From Bacteroidota bacterium (GTDB lineage: Bacteria; Bacteroidota; Bacteroidia; Bacteroidales; Bacteroidaceae): a stretch of 64,000 bases of DNA. The position numbers were made by a program, and so were the translations under genes. Below the pieces are notes generated by a model. The model saw only the letters and a list, made by a program, of their open reading frames with translations, was not told where the DNA came from and searched no databases. The stretch spans positions 1 to 64,000 of the forward strand of contig JAFABG010000041.1 of NCBI GenBank assembly GCA_023426145.1. The letters are read 5' to 3'. Below are positions 43,731 through 51,895 of this stretch, piece by piece. The stretch's first letter is position 1, and the number at the start of each line of letters is the position of its first letter.

Positions 43731-44339
43731 TTAAAATGATATTGAGCAAAACAGAGTGACTAAGAAAGGAACACTGAAATCTACAATGAAGCCATGGAAA
43801 ATAGAAACGATCATAAATTCCTTTCCCGAACAGCGGGTGATGATGGGAAGAGTGGTGTCCATGGTGGTGGCTCCACCCACAGAGATGGGGGCTAACTTGC
43901 CGAAATACTTCACGAGTAAGGGTGCTCCGAGTAAAGCTATAATTTCTCGCATTATATTAGATAGTAGCGCTATTGTCCCCAGTTCTGGTCCTTTATATTC
44001 TGTGATGAATATACTAGATAGGGAATAGTAACCAAATCCCGCTCCCACAGCCATACACTCTAAAGGTGTTCTTTGAGTCATCAACATTCCTGCTACAGCA
44101 CAGCCTGCGAGCGTGCCAACTATCGTCATCACGGGAAGAAAGATGAGACGGGGATTTAAATTTCGGAAGCTTTTCAGCGTGTTGGGGTCGTTGCCAATAC
44201 TGATGCCCACACAAAACATTAATGCACAAAGCGCATAATAACTTAGTTTACTATGGGTGAAGTCGTATGGAATGAGGTGGTAAAAACCACTAAGAGTTCC
44301 GACTATGAAAAAAGAGACTATGATGAGGCTACCTTTCAT
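43731..44339 (-). CDS. Lysine exporter LysO, C-terminal part (separate gene)
   Basis: A 202-residue membrane protein that matches the C-terminal two thirds of LysO (YbjE, DUF340): SYYALCALMFCVGISIGND, then RTPLECMAVGAGFGYYSLSSIFITEYKGPELGTIALLSNIMREIIALLGAPLLVKYFG and GGATTMDTTLPIITRCSGKEF. In E. coli this is one protein of about 300 residues; here it is split, with the N-terminal third in the preceding gene overlapping by 4 bases (ATGA). Both frames look intact, so a two-subunit exporter is likely rather than a frameshift. The run of genes 44650-51500 lies upstream. Confidence 0.85.
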   Translation of the reverse strand: MKGSLIIVSFFIVGTLSGFYHLIPYDFTHSKLSYYALCALMFCVGISIGNDPNTLKSFRNLNPRLIFLPVMTIVGTLAGCAVAGMLMTQRTPLECMAVGAGFGYYSLSSIFITEYKGPELGTIALLSNIMREIIALLGAPLLVKYFGKLAPISVGGATTMDTTLPIITRCSGKEFMIVSIFHGFIVDFSVPFLVTLFCSISF

Positions 44340-44617
44340 GCTTCTTTCTTTTTACTCCTTATATATAATAGGTACCAAAGTCCCCATGCACACAAAATGC
44401 TTCCGGACACTGCAGCAAGAGTGATAATAAATGCTTCGATGCCCAAAGTATGCAATCCTTTGATGATCATTTCATTCCCTCCCACATTGATTCCCAAAAG
44501 AAACAATAGGGTCCATATAAGGAGGGTAATTATCTTGTGTATCCACAATAGTCTTTTATTGCGTAGCAGGAATCCTACAAGCATCCCTGCTAGCATAACG
44601 CCGATAATGATAAACAT
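44336..44617 (-). CDS. Lysine exporter LysO, N-terminal part (separate gene)
   Basis: A 93-residue protein with three hydrophobic helices (IIIGVMLAGMLVGFLL, KIITLLIWTLLFLLGINVG and AFIITLAAVSGSILCAWGLWYLLY), equal to the first third of LysO. The 4-base overlap with the following gene indicates coupled translation. Together the two products total 295 residues, the usual LysO length. It lies 32 bases after the DUF4249 gene. Confidence 0.83.
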   Translation of the reverse strand: MFIIIGVMLAGMLVGFLLRNKRLLWIHKIITLLIWTLLFLLGINVGGNEMIIKGLHTLGIEAFIITLAAVSGSILCAWGLWYLLYIRSKKKEA

Positions 44618-44649
44618 GGAAGAACTAATTTAATTATTATGCGAAGATA

Positions 44650-45669
44650 TTAAAATTGTGGATGTTCCCAGGTTCTTAATTGTATTTTTTCGCTAACTTC
44701 CGTGCTGATTCCTATCATTCCGGTTCCTCCATGAACGTTGCTGGGGTATCTGATTGGTTCGTTGATTGTCTCATCGTATACATCAGAGTCTACTAGATTG
44801 AGTGCTTTTAAGTAATAATATTCTGTTTCGGTGATACTTAATATACGTATATAGGCGTATAATTCCTCATAATATCCCCTTTGCTCAAGGCCATTTTCGA
44901 TGTTGGGATCGTTGTAAATAGTCATTGTGTACGATGTGTTTTTGAATCTCGAATCATCAAATACTCCGTAAATGTTTTTTACTATGTCAAATATGCCATT
45001 ATCTTCGTCATCTCCTGTTGACGGTTGTCCGTCTGTTAGTACAATATCTTGGCGACCAATGAATGAATAACTAAGGTGCTTCGTCCAATGGATATAATCG
45101 CTATCTCCTTCATCATGATTATATCCCCACAATGCTAATTGTTTGTCAACGATAATACGGTAGTAATTCTTTTCATCTGCACGATCATGAAAGGTGATTT
45201 TGTAACGCATGTAGCTTGTCGTATAGCCATTTTCTGATAAAGGCACAGTGAGCGTGTCTATATTGTCTATTCTATTAAGAGGATGTGGAACAGTCTCTTC
45301 CGCCCACGCATGATATTTCCCGTCATCCGTAAAAGCATCAATACGAATGAGATCTCCAGGTGAAAATGTTCCACTAATGTTGAAACGGCATTGCTGGTCA
45401 TTATTTGCCTTAGGTGGAAGCGGCTGGAGAGTCTCTTTGAGTTTTCCGTTGACGCGCACTTCAACTGTAGCATTTTTAATGTGAGAGGCATGGTCTTTGC
45501 CGGTAAGGTTGAGGAATAGAGTGTTTGTCAGGCTATCAGCATTAATCAATGCATTCATTACCAGCTTGGGAGGATTATCCTTTATATTAAAAGGAAGTTC
45601 ATTCTGACAAGATATAGTTGAAAGTAGAATAATTAATAAGGTAAGTGAATGAAGTGTACTAGTTTTCAT
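44650..45669 (-). CDS. DUF4249 lipoprotein, partner of the TonB receptor
   Basis: A 339-residue lipoprotein (lipobox near C21 in STISCQNELPF). DUF4249 proteins are found next to TonB-dependent receptors in Bacteroidetes and probably sit on the outer-membrane surface as ligand-binding partners, like SusD but unrelated in sequence. It starts 6 bases after the receptor stop. Tyr- and Asp-rich, beta-strand-like segments dominate (for example YTTSYMRYKITFHDRADEKNYYRIIV). The ligand is unknown. Confidence 0.85.
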   Translation of the reverse strand: MKTSTLHSLTLLIILLSTISCQNELPFNIKDNPPKLVMNALINADSLTNTLFLNLTGKDHASHIKNATVEVRVNGKLKETLQPLPPKANNDQQCRFNISGTFSPGDLIRIDAFTDDGKYHAWAEETVPHPLNRIDNIDTLTVPLSENGYTTSYMRYKITFHDRADEKNYYRIIVDKQLALWGYNHDEGDSDYIHWTKHLSYSFIGRQDIVLTDGQPSTGDDEDNGIFDIVKNIYGVFDDSRFKNTSYTMTIYNDPNIENGLEQRGYYEELYAYIRILSITETEYYYLKALNLVDSDVYDETINEPIRYPSNVHGGTGMIGISTEVSEKIQLRTWEHPQF

Positions 45670-45675
45670 ATTAGT

Positions 45676-48369
45676 TTAAAATTTATAAGTGTAACTAACA
45701 GAGGGAACAAAAGGCAAAAGGGTGTATTTTGTAATGATACTTTTCTCATTATAATTATATGAACGGTATACCCATGCTGGATTCATTGAGTTATAAGCGT
45801 TATACAAGCTAATATTCCAAGTGCGAATTCCATGTTTAGTCTTTTTGTTGAAATTTACTCCGATATTAAGTCGGTGGGTTGCTGGTAGACGATAGTTATT
45901 GCGATGCTCAATATAGTTGTCTTGTCCAATAGTAGAAGAATTATTGTAGGTTGTGGCGTAGTTGTTTTCAAATCCCCATACAGAGCGATCTTTTGTTCCA
46001 TTTCCTGGACGAATTATTGCGGTTTTTTCTTCAGGAATGGTACTTGTTCCTCCTGTGTAAAACACCCAAGAAGCAGCAATGTCAATGGATTCACTGAATT
46101 TGTGGTTAACAGTTAAGTTGATATTGTGTCTACGATCATATTTATATGGAAATCGTTCTCCATTGTTAATGCTGCCTTTGCTGAACTTACGATCACTTTT
46201 TGATAAAGTATATGATAGCCAGCCTGTTGTTCTTCCAATTGTTTTTTGCAACATGATTTCAATTCCCATCGAACGCCCTTTACCCATTTCTACTTTGCTT
46301 TCCCATCCGGTGGAAGAACCAAGGAAACTGACTCCTTCTTTATACTCCAGCACATTACTCATCTTTTTATAATAACCTTCAATGGAGAATTCCCAGCCAG
46401 TGATTCCTGTATAATACCCTCCTAGTGAATATTGATGGGCGTGCATTGGTTTTATTATTTTAGTTACTGGAACCCATAAATCGGTTGGCATAGCTATGGG
46501 CATGGATGAAAGTAAATGTACATATTGGCTCATTTGTGTATAAGAACTTTTTAGAGCGATATTGTCTGTCATCTGATAGCGTGCTGAGATACGTGGTTGA
46601 ATGGAGAAATAACTCTTCTTTTGCACATTAAACATAGAAAAGTTAAATCCGAGATTCAGCCGAAGGCGATTGCTGAATTTAAAATTGTCTTCTGCATACG
46701 CCGAAACTTCATGTCCGTAAATTCGACTGTTAGTTGTATTATGATAGGTTGTATCTCGATCTAGCTGATAATCTGTTTTCTCAGATATCTTAGAAGTAAT
46801 GACCTCTGGGCGAAAGCGATGGTAGATGTACCCTCCACCGAATTTTATGTGATGCATAGAAGACAAGTAATAATCAAAATCGATTTGGTAATTCCAATCA
46901 TCAATGCCGGAACGATAGTTGGAAGAATATCTATTCGTAAAGGTTTTATTATTATTAAGTGAGTATTGGTTATTTGTATAGGCATTAATGTCGAATAAAT
47001 AATTATTGTAGGAGATGGTGGTGTTACTAAACAAACGGTTATTGAAAATATAATTCCATCGAACAGAGGTAATAGTGTTTCCCCAATGCATCTTACTACC
47101 GTCTTTATAATCTGAGTTACCATCATAGTCGGCTGAAAAATGATCTTTGCCATTGTAAATACTTAGAAATAAACGGCTTCGATCAGAGAACTTGTGGTTG
47201 ATTTTTGCATTAATATCATAAAAATAGTAGCCAAACTTCTCATCATTAGACATAAATGGTTTGGCAAGCAGGTCTGCATAGGACCGTCTGGCAGAGATGT
47301 TGAAGGATGTTTTATTTTTGAAAATCGGACCTTCAAAATTGATTTTGCTTGTCAATAATCCGATGCTGAACGTCCCGTGATAGTTTTTCATATCTCCGTC
47401 ATTTGTTCGCACATCGATAACTGAAGATAGTCGTCCACCGAAGCGAGCCGGAAATGAGCTTTTGAACAGGGTGACTTTTTTGATGGCTTCGGGAGTGAAG
47501 ACTGAGAAGAATCCGAACATATGGTCGACATTGTATACTGGAGTTCCGTCAAGCAAGATGAGATTCTGATCAGGACTGCCACCCCGTATGTATAATCCAG
47601 CTGAGCCGTCTACTCCTGCTTGAACGCCAGGCATTAGTTGGATAGCTTTCATCACATCAGCTTCCCCAAATATGCTTGGGGTCTTTTTGATTTGGATCAT
47701 AGGGATTTCAATTGATCCCATCTGTGTAGCAATCGTACCTGCTTCTGCTTTATCGGAAACGACTACTACTTCTTCCAATTGAATGTTTTCATGCATGTTA
47801 ATGTTGATTAATGTATCCTTTATTAGCTTAAACTGGCATGTTTCTGTAGTGTATCCCAGATAAGAGAAACGTAGCTCTGTTTCTCCTTCGGGAAGGGTGA
47901 TACTGTAAAAACCATAAGGATTGGTCGTAGTGCCTTGATGTTGATGACTCTCAATGATGTTAGTACCAATCAACGTCTCGAAAGACGTTCCGTCGGTAAC
48001 GTATCCGCTGATTGTATGTTTTCGGCTTACGGTCTTTTTATTTTCACCCTTTTGCAGGATAATATAGCTGCCAGAGAATTTGTAGCTGACAAATTCATTT
48101 TTGAATGCAAGATCGAGTATATAGACTAAAGATTTATTTTTTACTTTCAGATTAATCCTGTGCTTTATCTTGACATCTTCGCTGTAGATGAAGGAATATC
48201 CGGTCGAGTCTTCAATTGCTTTTGCTAAATCTTTCATTGTAGCGTTTTCAAGTGTCAATGTAAGCTGCTTGTTTGAAGGCTGTGCTTGCATTCTTGCGGT
48301 GGTTAAGATTACCATACCTATCAGAATGAGTAATCTGATAGATAGGTAACTTTGAATAATCGTTTTCAT
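45676..48369 (-). CDS. TonB-dependent receptor with STN domain
   Basis: An 897-residue outer-membrane receptor. Signal peptide, then a secretin/TonB short N-terminal (STN) domain at about 35-105 (LTLENATMKDLAKAIEDSTGYSFIY), a carboxypeptidase-regulatory-like domain at about 117-195 (HTISGYVTDGTSFETLIGTN), a plug with AIQLMPGVQAGVDGSAGLYIRGGSPDQNLILLDGTPVYN, and a beta-barrel ending in VPSVSYTYKF. The STN domain is what touches a FecR anti-sigma in receptors that signal. It overlaps the FecR gene by 4 bases (ATGA). The DUF4249 partner follows. Confidence 0.93.
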   Translation of the reverse strand: MKTIIQSYLSIRLLILIGMVILTTARMQAQPSNKQLTLTLENATMKDLAKAIEDSTGYSFIYSEDVKIKHRINLKVKNKSLVYILDLAFKNEFVSYKFSGSYIILQKGENKKTVSRKHTISGYVTDGTSFETLIGTNIIESHQHQGTTTNPYGFYSITLPEGETELRFSYLGYTTETCQFKLIKDTLININMHENIQLEEVVVVSDKAEAGTIATQMGSIEIPMIQIKKTPSIFGEADVMKAIQLMPGVQAGVDGSAGLYIRGGSPDQNLILLDGTPVYNVDHMFGFFSVFTPEAIKKVTLFKSSFPARFGGRLSSVIDVRTNDGDMKNYHGTFSIGLLTSKINFEGPIFKNKTSFNISARRSYADLLAKPFMSNDEKFGYYFYDINAKINHKFSDRSRLFLSIYNGKDHFSADYDGNSDYKDGSKMHWGNTITSVRWNYIFNNRLFSNTTISYNNYLFDINAYTNNQYSLNNNKTFTNRYSSNYRSGIDDWNYQIDFDYYLSSMHHIKFGGGYIYHRFRPEVITSKISEKTDYQLDRDTTYHNTTNSRIYGHEVSAYAEDNFKFSNRLRLNLGFNFSMFNVQKKSYFSIQPRISARYQMTDNIALKSSYTQMSQYVHLLSSMPIAMPTDLWVPVTKIIKPMHAHQYSLGGYYTGITGWEFSIEGYYKKMSNVLEYKEGVSFLGSSTGWESKVEMGKGRSMGIEIMLQKTIGRTTGWLSYTLSKSDRKFSKGSINNGERFPYKYDRRHNINLTVNHKFSESIDIAASWVFYTGGTSTIPEEKTAIIRPGNGTKDRSVWGFENNYATTYNNSSTIGQDNYIEHRNNYRLPATHRLNIGVNFNKKTKHGIRTWNISLYNAYNSMNPAWVYRSYNYNEKSIITKYTLLPFVPSVSYTYKF

Positions 48370-49250
48370 TTAATGTTTGGTTTGGCGGTAATAATAATCT
48401 GTTTGTTTTTGTGCGAATAGCTGAAATACCCGGCGTTTTCTAGTATAGATAAAATGGTTTCCAAATCTTCTCCGTTGCGGAATCGCGCTGTAATTCGGAA
48501 ATTTTGCAGAGTCGTGTCAGCTATGAAAATGTCTGTCCCAAATGAGTTAGATAATTCACGTGCGATATCCTGTAAAGGAAGATTGTCGAATATGAACTCT
48601 CCATGTCGCCATGAAATCTCGTCCTTCGGATTTCCAAATGTTTTGCGGGTTAACTTCTCTTTGAGCTTATTGTATATAGCAATTTCGTTCGGTTTCAAAA
48701 TCATGCGCATTGAATTGCTCTTATTGCTGACAGCTACAGATCCCGAAAATAGAGTTGTCTTTACATCGGGATTGTTTTTGTAGGCATCCACGTTGAAATG
48801 TGTTCCTAATACTTGGACATTCACTGCTTCAGTCTGCACAATAAATGGATGTTTTTTATCTTTGCTTACTTCAAAATAGGCTTCACCACTAAGTTTCACT
48901 TCTCTGTTTCTTGATTTAAATCGTTTAGGATAAGAAAGTGTGGTATAATGGTTCAAAATGACAGCGCTACCATCAGGTAAATTGAGAGTACGTGTTTCTG
49001 CTAAAGTAGAAACGGTTTGTATCATTGACGATTGTATGTACTGAAATGCAGCCCATATTGATATACAGAGTAGAAGTGCTGCTGCTACTCCAGAGAAGGT
49101 TCGCGTTAGGGTTAAGTAACGAGTATGTCTACTCAGCTTTTTCTCTAGTAACGGGTAACTTGAAATAGCCGAAAAACGTCCTTTCGGTGAGCGCGTTGAA
49201 TCAATGAGCTTGTTTAGTATTTTTTCTAGCTCAGTATCGGTATGTTTCAT
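48366..49250 (-). CDS. FecR-family anti-sigma factor
   Basis: A 294-residue inner-membrane protein. A short cytoplasmic N-terminal part (about 1-50), one helix (FSGVAAALLLCISIWAAFQY, about 48-68) and the periplasmic FecR domain (RTLNLPDGSAVILNHYTTLSYPKRF, GEAYFEVSKDKKHPFIVQTEAVNVQVLGTHFNVDAY). The C-terminal DUF4974-like/STN-like part (FDNLPLQDIARELSNSFGTDIFI) follows. It should hold the ECF sigma until the receptor signals. Start coupled to no gene upstream; a 22-base gap separates it from the small lipoprotein. Confidence 0.92.
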   Translation of the reverse strand: MKHTDTELEKILNKLIDSTRSPKGRFSAISSYPLLEKKLSRHTRYLTLTRTFSGVAAALLLCISIWAAFQYIQSSMIQTVSTLAETRTLNLPDGSAVILNHYTTLSYPKRFKSRNREVKLSGEAYFEVSKDKKHPFIVQTEAVNVQVLGTHFNVDAYKNNPDVKTTLFSGSVAVSNKSNSMRMILKPNEIAIYNKLKEKLTRKTFGNPKDEISWRHGEFIFDNLPLQDIARELSNSFGTDIFIADTTLQNFRITARFRNGEDLETILSILENAGYFSYSHKNKQIIITAKPNIK

Positions 49251-49272
49251 TACTGTGAATTAAGTCTGATTC

Positions 49273-49710
49273 TTAATGCTGTTTCAGCAAAATGTTCATT
49301 TTACTTATTTTGCCTTCTTTCCATTGAGGAGTGCAAGATATAATGACACTTTGTTGTTTAAGTACCATTCGCTTCGGGTATATTTTAACTATAGTCGTTG
49401 TTGATTTTTGCCCAGCTTTAATGATTACTTCTTGCTCTGTTAGTCTCATAATTTCGGCTACTCCATGTGGCGAAGGTGGAGTGGAGAGTTGCACTGTTCT
49501 ATCTTCTCTGGATTTTTCCGACGCTTTAATTTTAACCTCCAATGTTTTTTCTGCTTGATCTCTATTACATTCTACTGTTAGGGACTTCTTTTCAAAACCT
49601 ACGTAATCTTGTGGATAGTTGTCTTTGTCATTTTGGCAAGAGAATAAATATAAGCATGTTGCTAAAATGGCAAATAGTCCAATGCTTGCTTTATTTAACT
49701 TTCTCATCAT
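49273..49710 (-). CDS. Small lipoprotein between the sigma and anti-sigma genes
   Basis: A 145-residue lipoprotein; lipobox at LYLFSCQND (Cys25). The mature part is predicted beta-rich (KSLTVECNRDQAEKTLEVKIKASEKSREDRTVQLST, QEVIIKAGQKSTTTIVKIYPKRMVLKQQSVIISC), perhaps one immunoglobulin-like domain. I do not recognise the family. It sits between sigma and FecR genes on the same strand, so it is expressed with the signalling operon and may be a surface ligand-binding or receptor-associated part. Confidence 0.8.
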   Translation of the reverse strand: MMRKLNKASIGLFAILATCLYLFSCQNDKDNYPQDYVGFEKKSLTVECNRDQAEKTLEVKIKASEKSREDRTVQLSTPPSPHGVAEIMRLTEQEVIIKAGQKSTTTIVKIYPKRMVLKQQSVIISCTPQWKEGKISKMNILLKQH

Positions 49711-49796
49711 TTTGTTGTTTTGTGATTAATTGGTTTATTTGTTAATGAAGACAGGAGACTTTTAAAAATTCCCTATCTTCAATATGCAAATAAAAG

Positions 49797-50351
49797 TTAA
49801 TCTATTTCAGCACGGTTAATAATATCTTTTAGCCGTGCGACAGCTTTCTGTAGTTGTGCATCTACAGTTTTTGTACTGATGCCTAATTCTTCGGCTACTT
49901 GTGCATAGCTTTGTTTGTCTTCTCTAATGCGGATGAATATTTCTCGGCAGCGCTCTGGTAATCTGTCCAATGCTTTTACATAAAGAGCAAAAAGCTCTTC
50001 ACTAATTAAAGATTCTTCGGGAGAAGAATTTTGTTCTTGGGGTTCAGGAATTGTATCATAATGGATGGCTTCCTGTTTGTTTTCTTTTTCAAGATAATTT
50101 AAAGAAGCATTTTTTATGAGTATAAAGCAGTAATCTTCAATGTTTTTTATATCTAGTAGCGTGCTACGTTTCTTCCAAAGTTTCATGAAAACGTCAAGCA
50201 CGATTTCTTGCGACCACTCTTCTTGTTTTACATAGTAGTAAGCTATGCGGAAAAGGCGGTCGTAAGTCATATTATAAAAGTCTCTGAAGGCTTCTTGTGA
50301 ATCTAGTTCCTTTATTTGTCGTAATAACTTCCTTACTTCTAATTCAGTCAT
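49797..50351 (-). CDS. ECF-type RNA polymerase sigma factor
   Basis: A 184-residue sigma factor with region 2 (AFRDFYNMTYDRLFRIAYYYVKQEEWSQEIVLDVFMKLWKKRS) and region 4 (LDRLPERCREIFIRIREDKQSYAQVAEELGISTKTVDAQLQKAVARLKD) and no region 1.1 or 3, as in Bacteroidetes ECF factors paired with FecR. It should switch on the downstream receptor operon. The gene begins 18 bases after hemW on the same strand, which may provide basal transcription. Confidence 0.93.
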   Translation of the reverse strand: MTELEVRKLLRQIKELDSQEAFRDFYNMTYDRLFRIAYYYVKQEEWSQEIVLDVFMKLWKKRSTLLDIKNIEDYCFILIKNASLNYLEKENKQEAIHYDTIPEPQEQNSSPEESLISEELFALYVKALDRLPERCREIFIRIREDKQSYAQVAEELGISTKTVDAQLQKAVARLKDIINRAEID

Positions 50352-50369
50352 GGACTTGTTCTTGATGTT

Positions 50370-51500
50370 TTAATCTATCCAAAGTAAATCGCTCATTATA
50401 CTGTCAGAAATGAAAATGCCTTCTCGGGTGAGTCGTAAGACTCCATCTTTTTGTTCTAGCTTACCGGTTTTCAAATAAGGGGTAGCCATTTTTTTGCAAT
50501 ACTCCCACTTCTCGTTACCAAACATTAGTTTGAGCTTCTCAATAGGAGTGCCCCACATGGTTCGTATGGTGGTGATGATAAACTCGTTGTAGCGTGTAGT
50601 TAGATCAAGGGATTCTATTTCATAGACACGTTGGTTTTCTTCTATACCTTTTATATAGGAGTTTATTGAGGAGACGTTCCATTCTCGGGTCGTTCCGTTA
50701 AATGAGTGTGCCGATGGTCCGCAACCTAAATAGGATACTCCTTGCCAATATGAAGTGTTGTGGCGAGAGTATTTGCCCGGGCGACAGAAGTTGGAGATTT
50801 CATAATGCTCATATCCAGCCTCTTGGAGTTTCTCTATAAGTAGCGTGAAGAATTGCAAGCTGGAATCTTCGTCAACTTCTTCCACTTGATGCTGTTTAAG
50901 CATCTTATATATAGGTGTATCTTCTTCGTATGTCAGATGGTATGCAGAGATATGCTCAACATTCAGCTCGATGGCTTGACGAAGATCATTGGCCCAGCGT
51001 TCTTTCGTTTCTCCGGGTAACCCATATATAAGGTCTATACTAATGTTCTGGAAACCGGCGTTGCGACATCTACTGACTGCCTCAATGGCTGTTTGCGAAT
51101 CGTGTCGACGCTTTAGCAAGCGGAGTGTTGCATCGTCGAATGTCTGTATTCCCATGCTTATCCGATTGAAAGGGAGGGAAGCTAAACTTTGGAGATATTC
51201 CGGGGTGAGATCATCTGGATTGGCTTCGAGAGTTATTTCATGGCAATGCTTCATCCCTATGTGTTGATCTATAGTGTCAAATATCATTCTGAAATCTTCG
51301 AAATCCAGTTGAGATGGGGTTCCACCTCCAAAATAAATGGTTTGAACTTCCTCGTTTCCCAGATAATCTTTTCGCATCTCTAGCTCGCGACAGAGTGCTT
51401 TTACATAGCGTGTTTTAAGTTCGCTACGAGTGGTGGAGTAAAAGTCGCAATAAATGCATCGGGTTTTGCAAAAAGGAATATGGAGATAAATGCCTGCCAT
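50370..51500 (-). CDS. hemW: Radical SAM heme chaperone HemW (coproporphyrinogen III oxidase-like)
   Basis: A 376-residue radical SAM protein with the cluster motif C11-x3-C15-x2-C18 (FCKTRCIYCDF). Also visible are EVQTIYFGGGTPS, LEANPDDLTPEYLQSL, NRISMGIQTFDDATLRLLKRRHD, the DLIYGLPGET motif, and a HemN-C-type C-terminal domain. The lack of a fourth N-terminal Cys of true HemN supports HemW, a heme-binding chaperone, rather than a coproporphyrinogen dehydrogenase. It has its own -7 element (51538-51545) and precedes the ECF sigma gene by 18 bases. Confidence 0.88.
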   Translation of the reverse strand: MAGIYLHIPFCKTRCIYCDFYSTTRSELKTRYVKALCRELEMRKDYLGNEEVQTIYFGGGTPSQLDFEDFRMIFDTIDQHIGMKHCHEITLEANPDDLTPEYLQSLASLPFNRISMGIQTFDDATLRLLKRRHDSQTAIEAVSRCRNAGFQNISIDLIYGLPGETKERWANDLRQAIELNVEHISAYHLTYEEDTPIYKMLKQHQVEEVDEDSSLQFFTLLIEKLQEAGYEHYEISNFCRPGKYSRHNTSYWQGVSYLGCGPSAHSFNGTTREWNVSSINSYIKGIEENQRVYEIESLDLTTRYNEFIITTIRTMWGTPIEKLKLMFGNEKWEYCKKMATPYLKTGKLEQKDGVLRLTREGIFISDSIMSDLLWID

Positions 51501-51537
51501 AACTACAAGGTTTGGATTTTAGAATGACAAAAATAAG

Positions 51538-51545
51538 CCTATTTA
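51538..51545 (-). promoter_or_regulatory. hemW promoter, -7 element
   Basis: TATTTTTG on the minus strand, 37 bases before hemW. Confidence 0.45.
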
Positions 51546-51765
51546 TTGGATATATCAAATTCTTAGGTCTATGGTTCTTTGCTTCAAAGGGTTAAATCGA
51601 TAGATGATTTTACGGAATGTAAACGGGGTGATATTAAAAAATAAGGATATTGACTTTGGCTAAAAGTCTTTTGTGAGACATAGGGGCGTCTGGTTGGAGT
51701 CAGAATAATAGGCTATCTTAAAGAGGATGAATGGGTAGATTATGAAGCCTTTAAACATTGATAAT

Positions 51766-51792
51766 GTGTTACATAACATTGTTTAGTAACAC
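51766..51792. promoter_or_regulatory. Inverted repeat upstream of fusA2 (candidate activator site)
   Basis: GTGTTAC (51766-51772) and GTAACAC (51786-51792) form a 7-bp dyad with a 13-base centre. A short TAATTTG at 51828-51834, one base short of the usual -7, lies downstream, placing the dyad some 55 bases ahead of the start point. In B. thetaiotaomicron fusA2 is activated by the regulator Cur; whether this is its site here is inference. The rest of 51546-51895 shows no gene. Confidence 0.35.
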
Positions 51793-51895
51793 CGTCGAGC
51801 TTATTGCTTTTCCCCCAATAAATTCCTAATTTGCGCATCACTAAATGAATGGTATTTACTAGACATATTAAGTAATTATTTAAATCTTGTGTATT

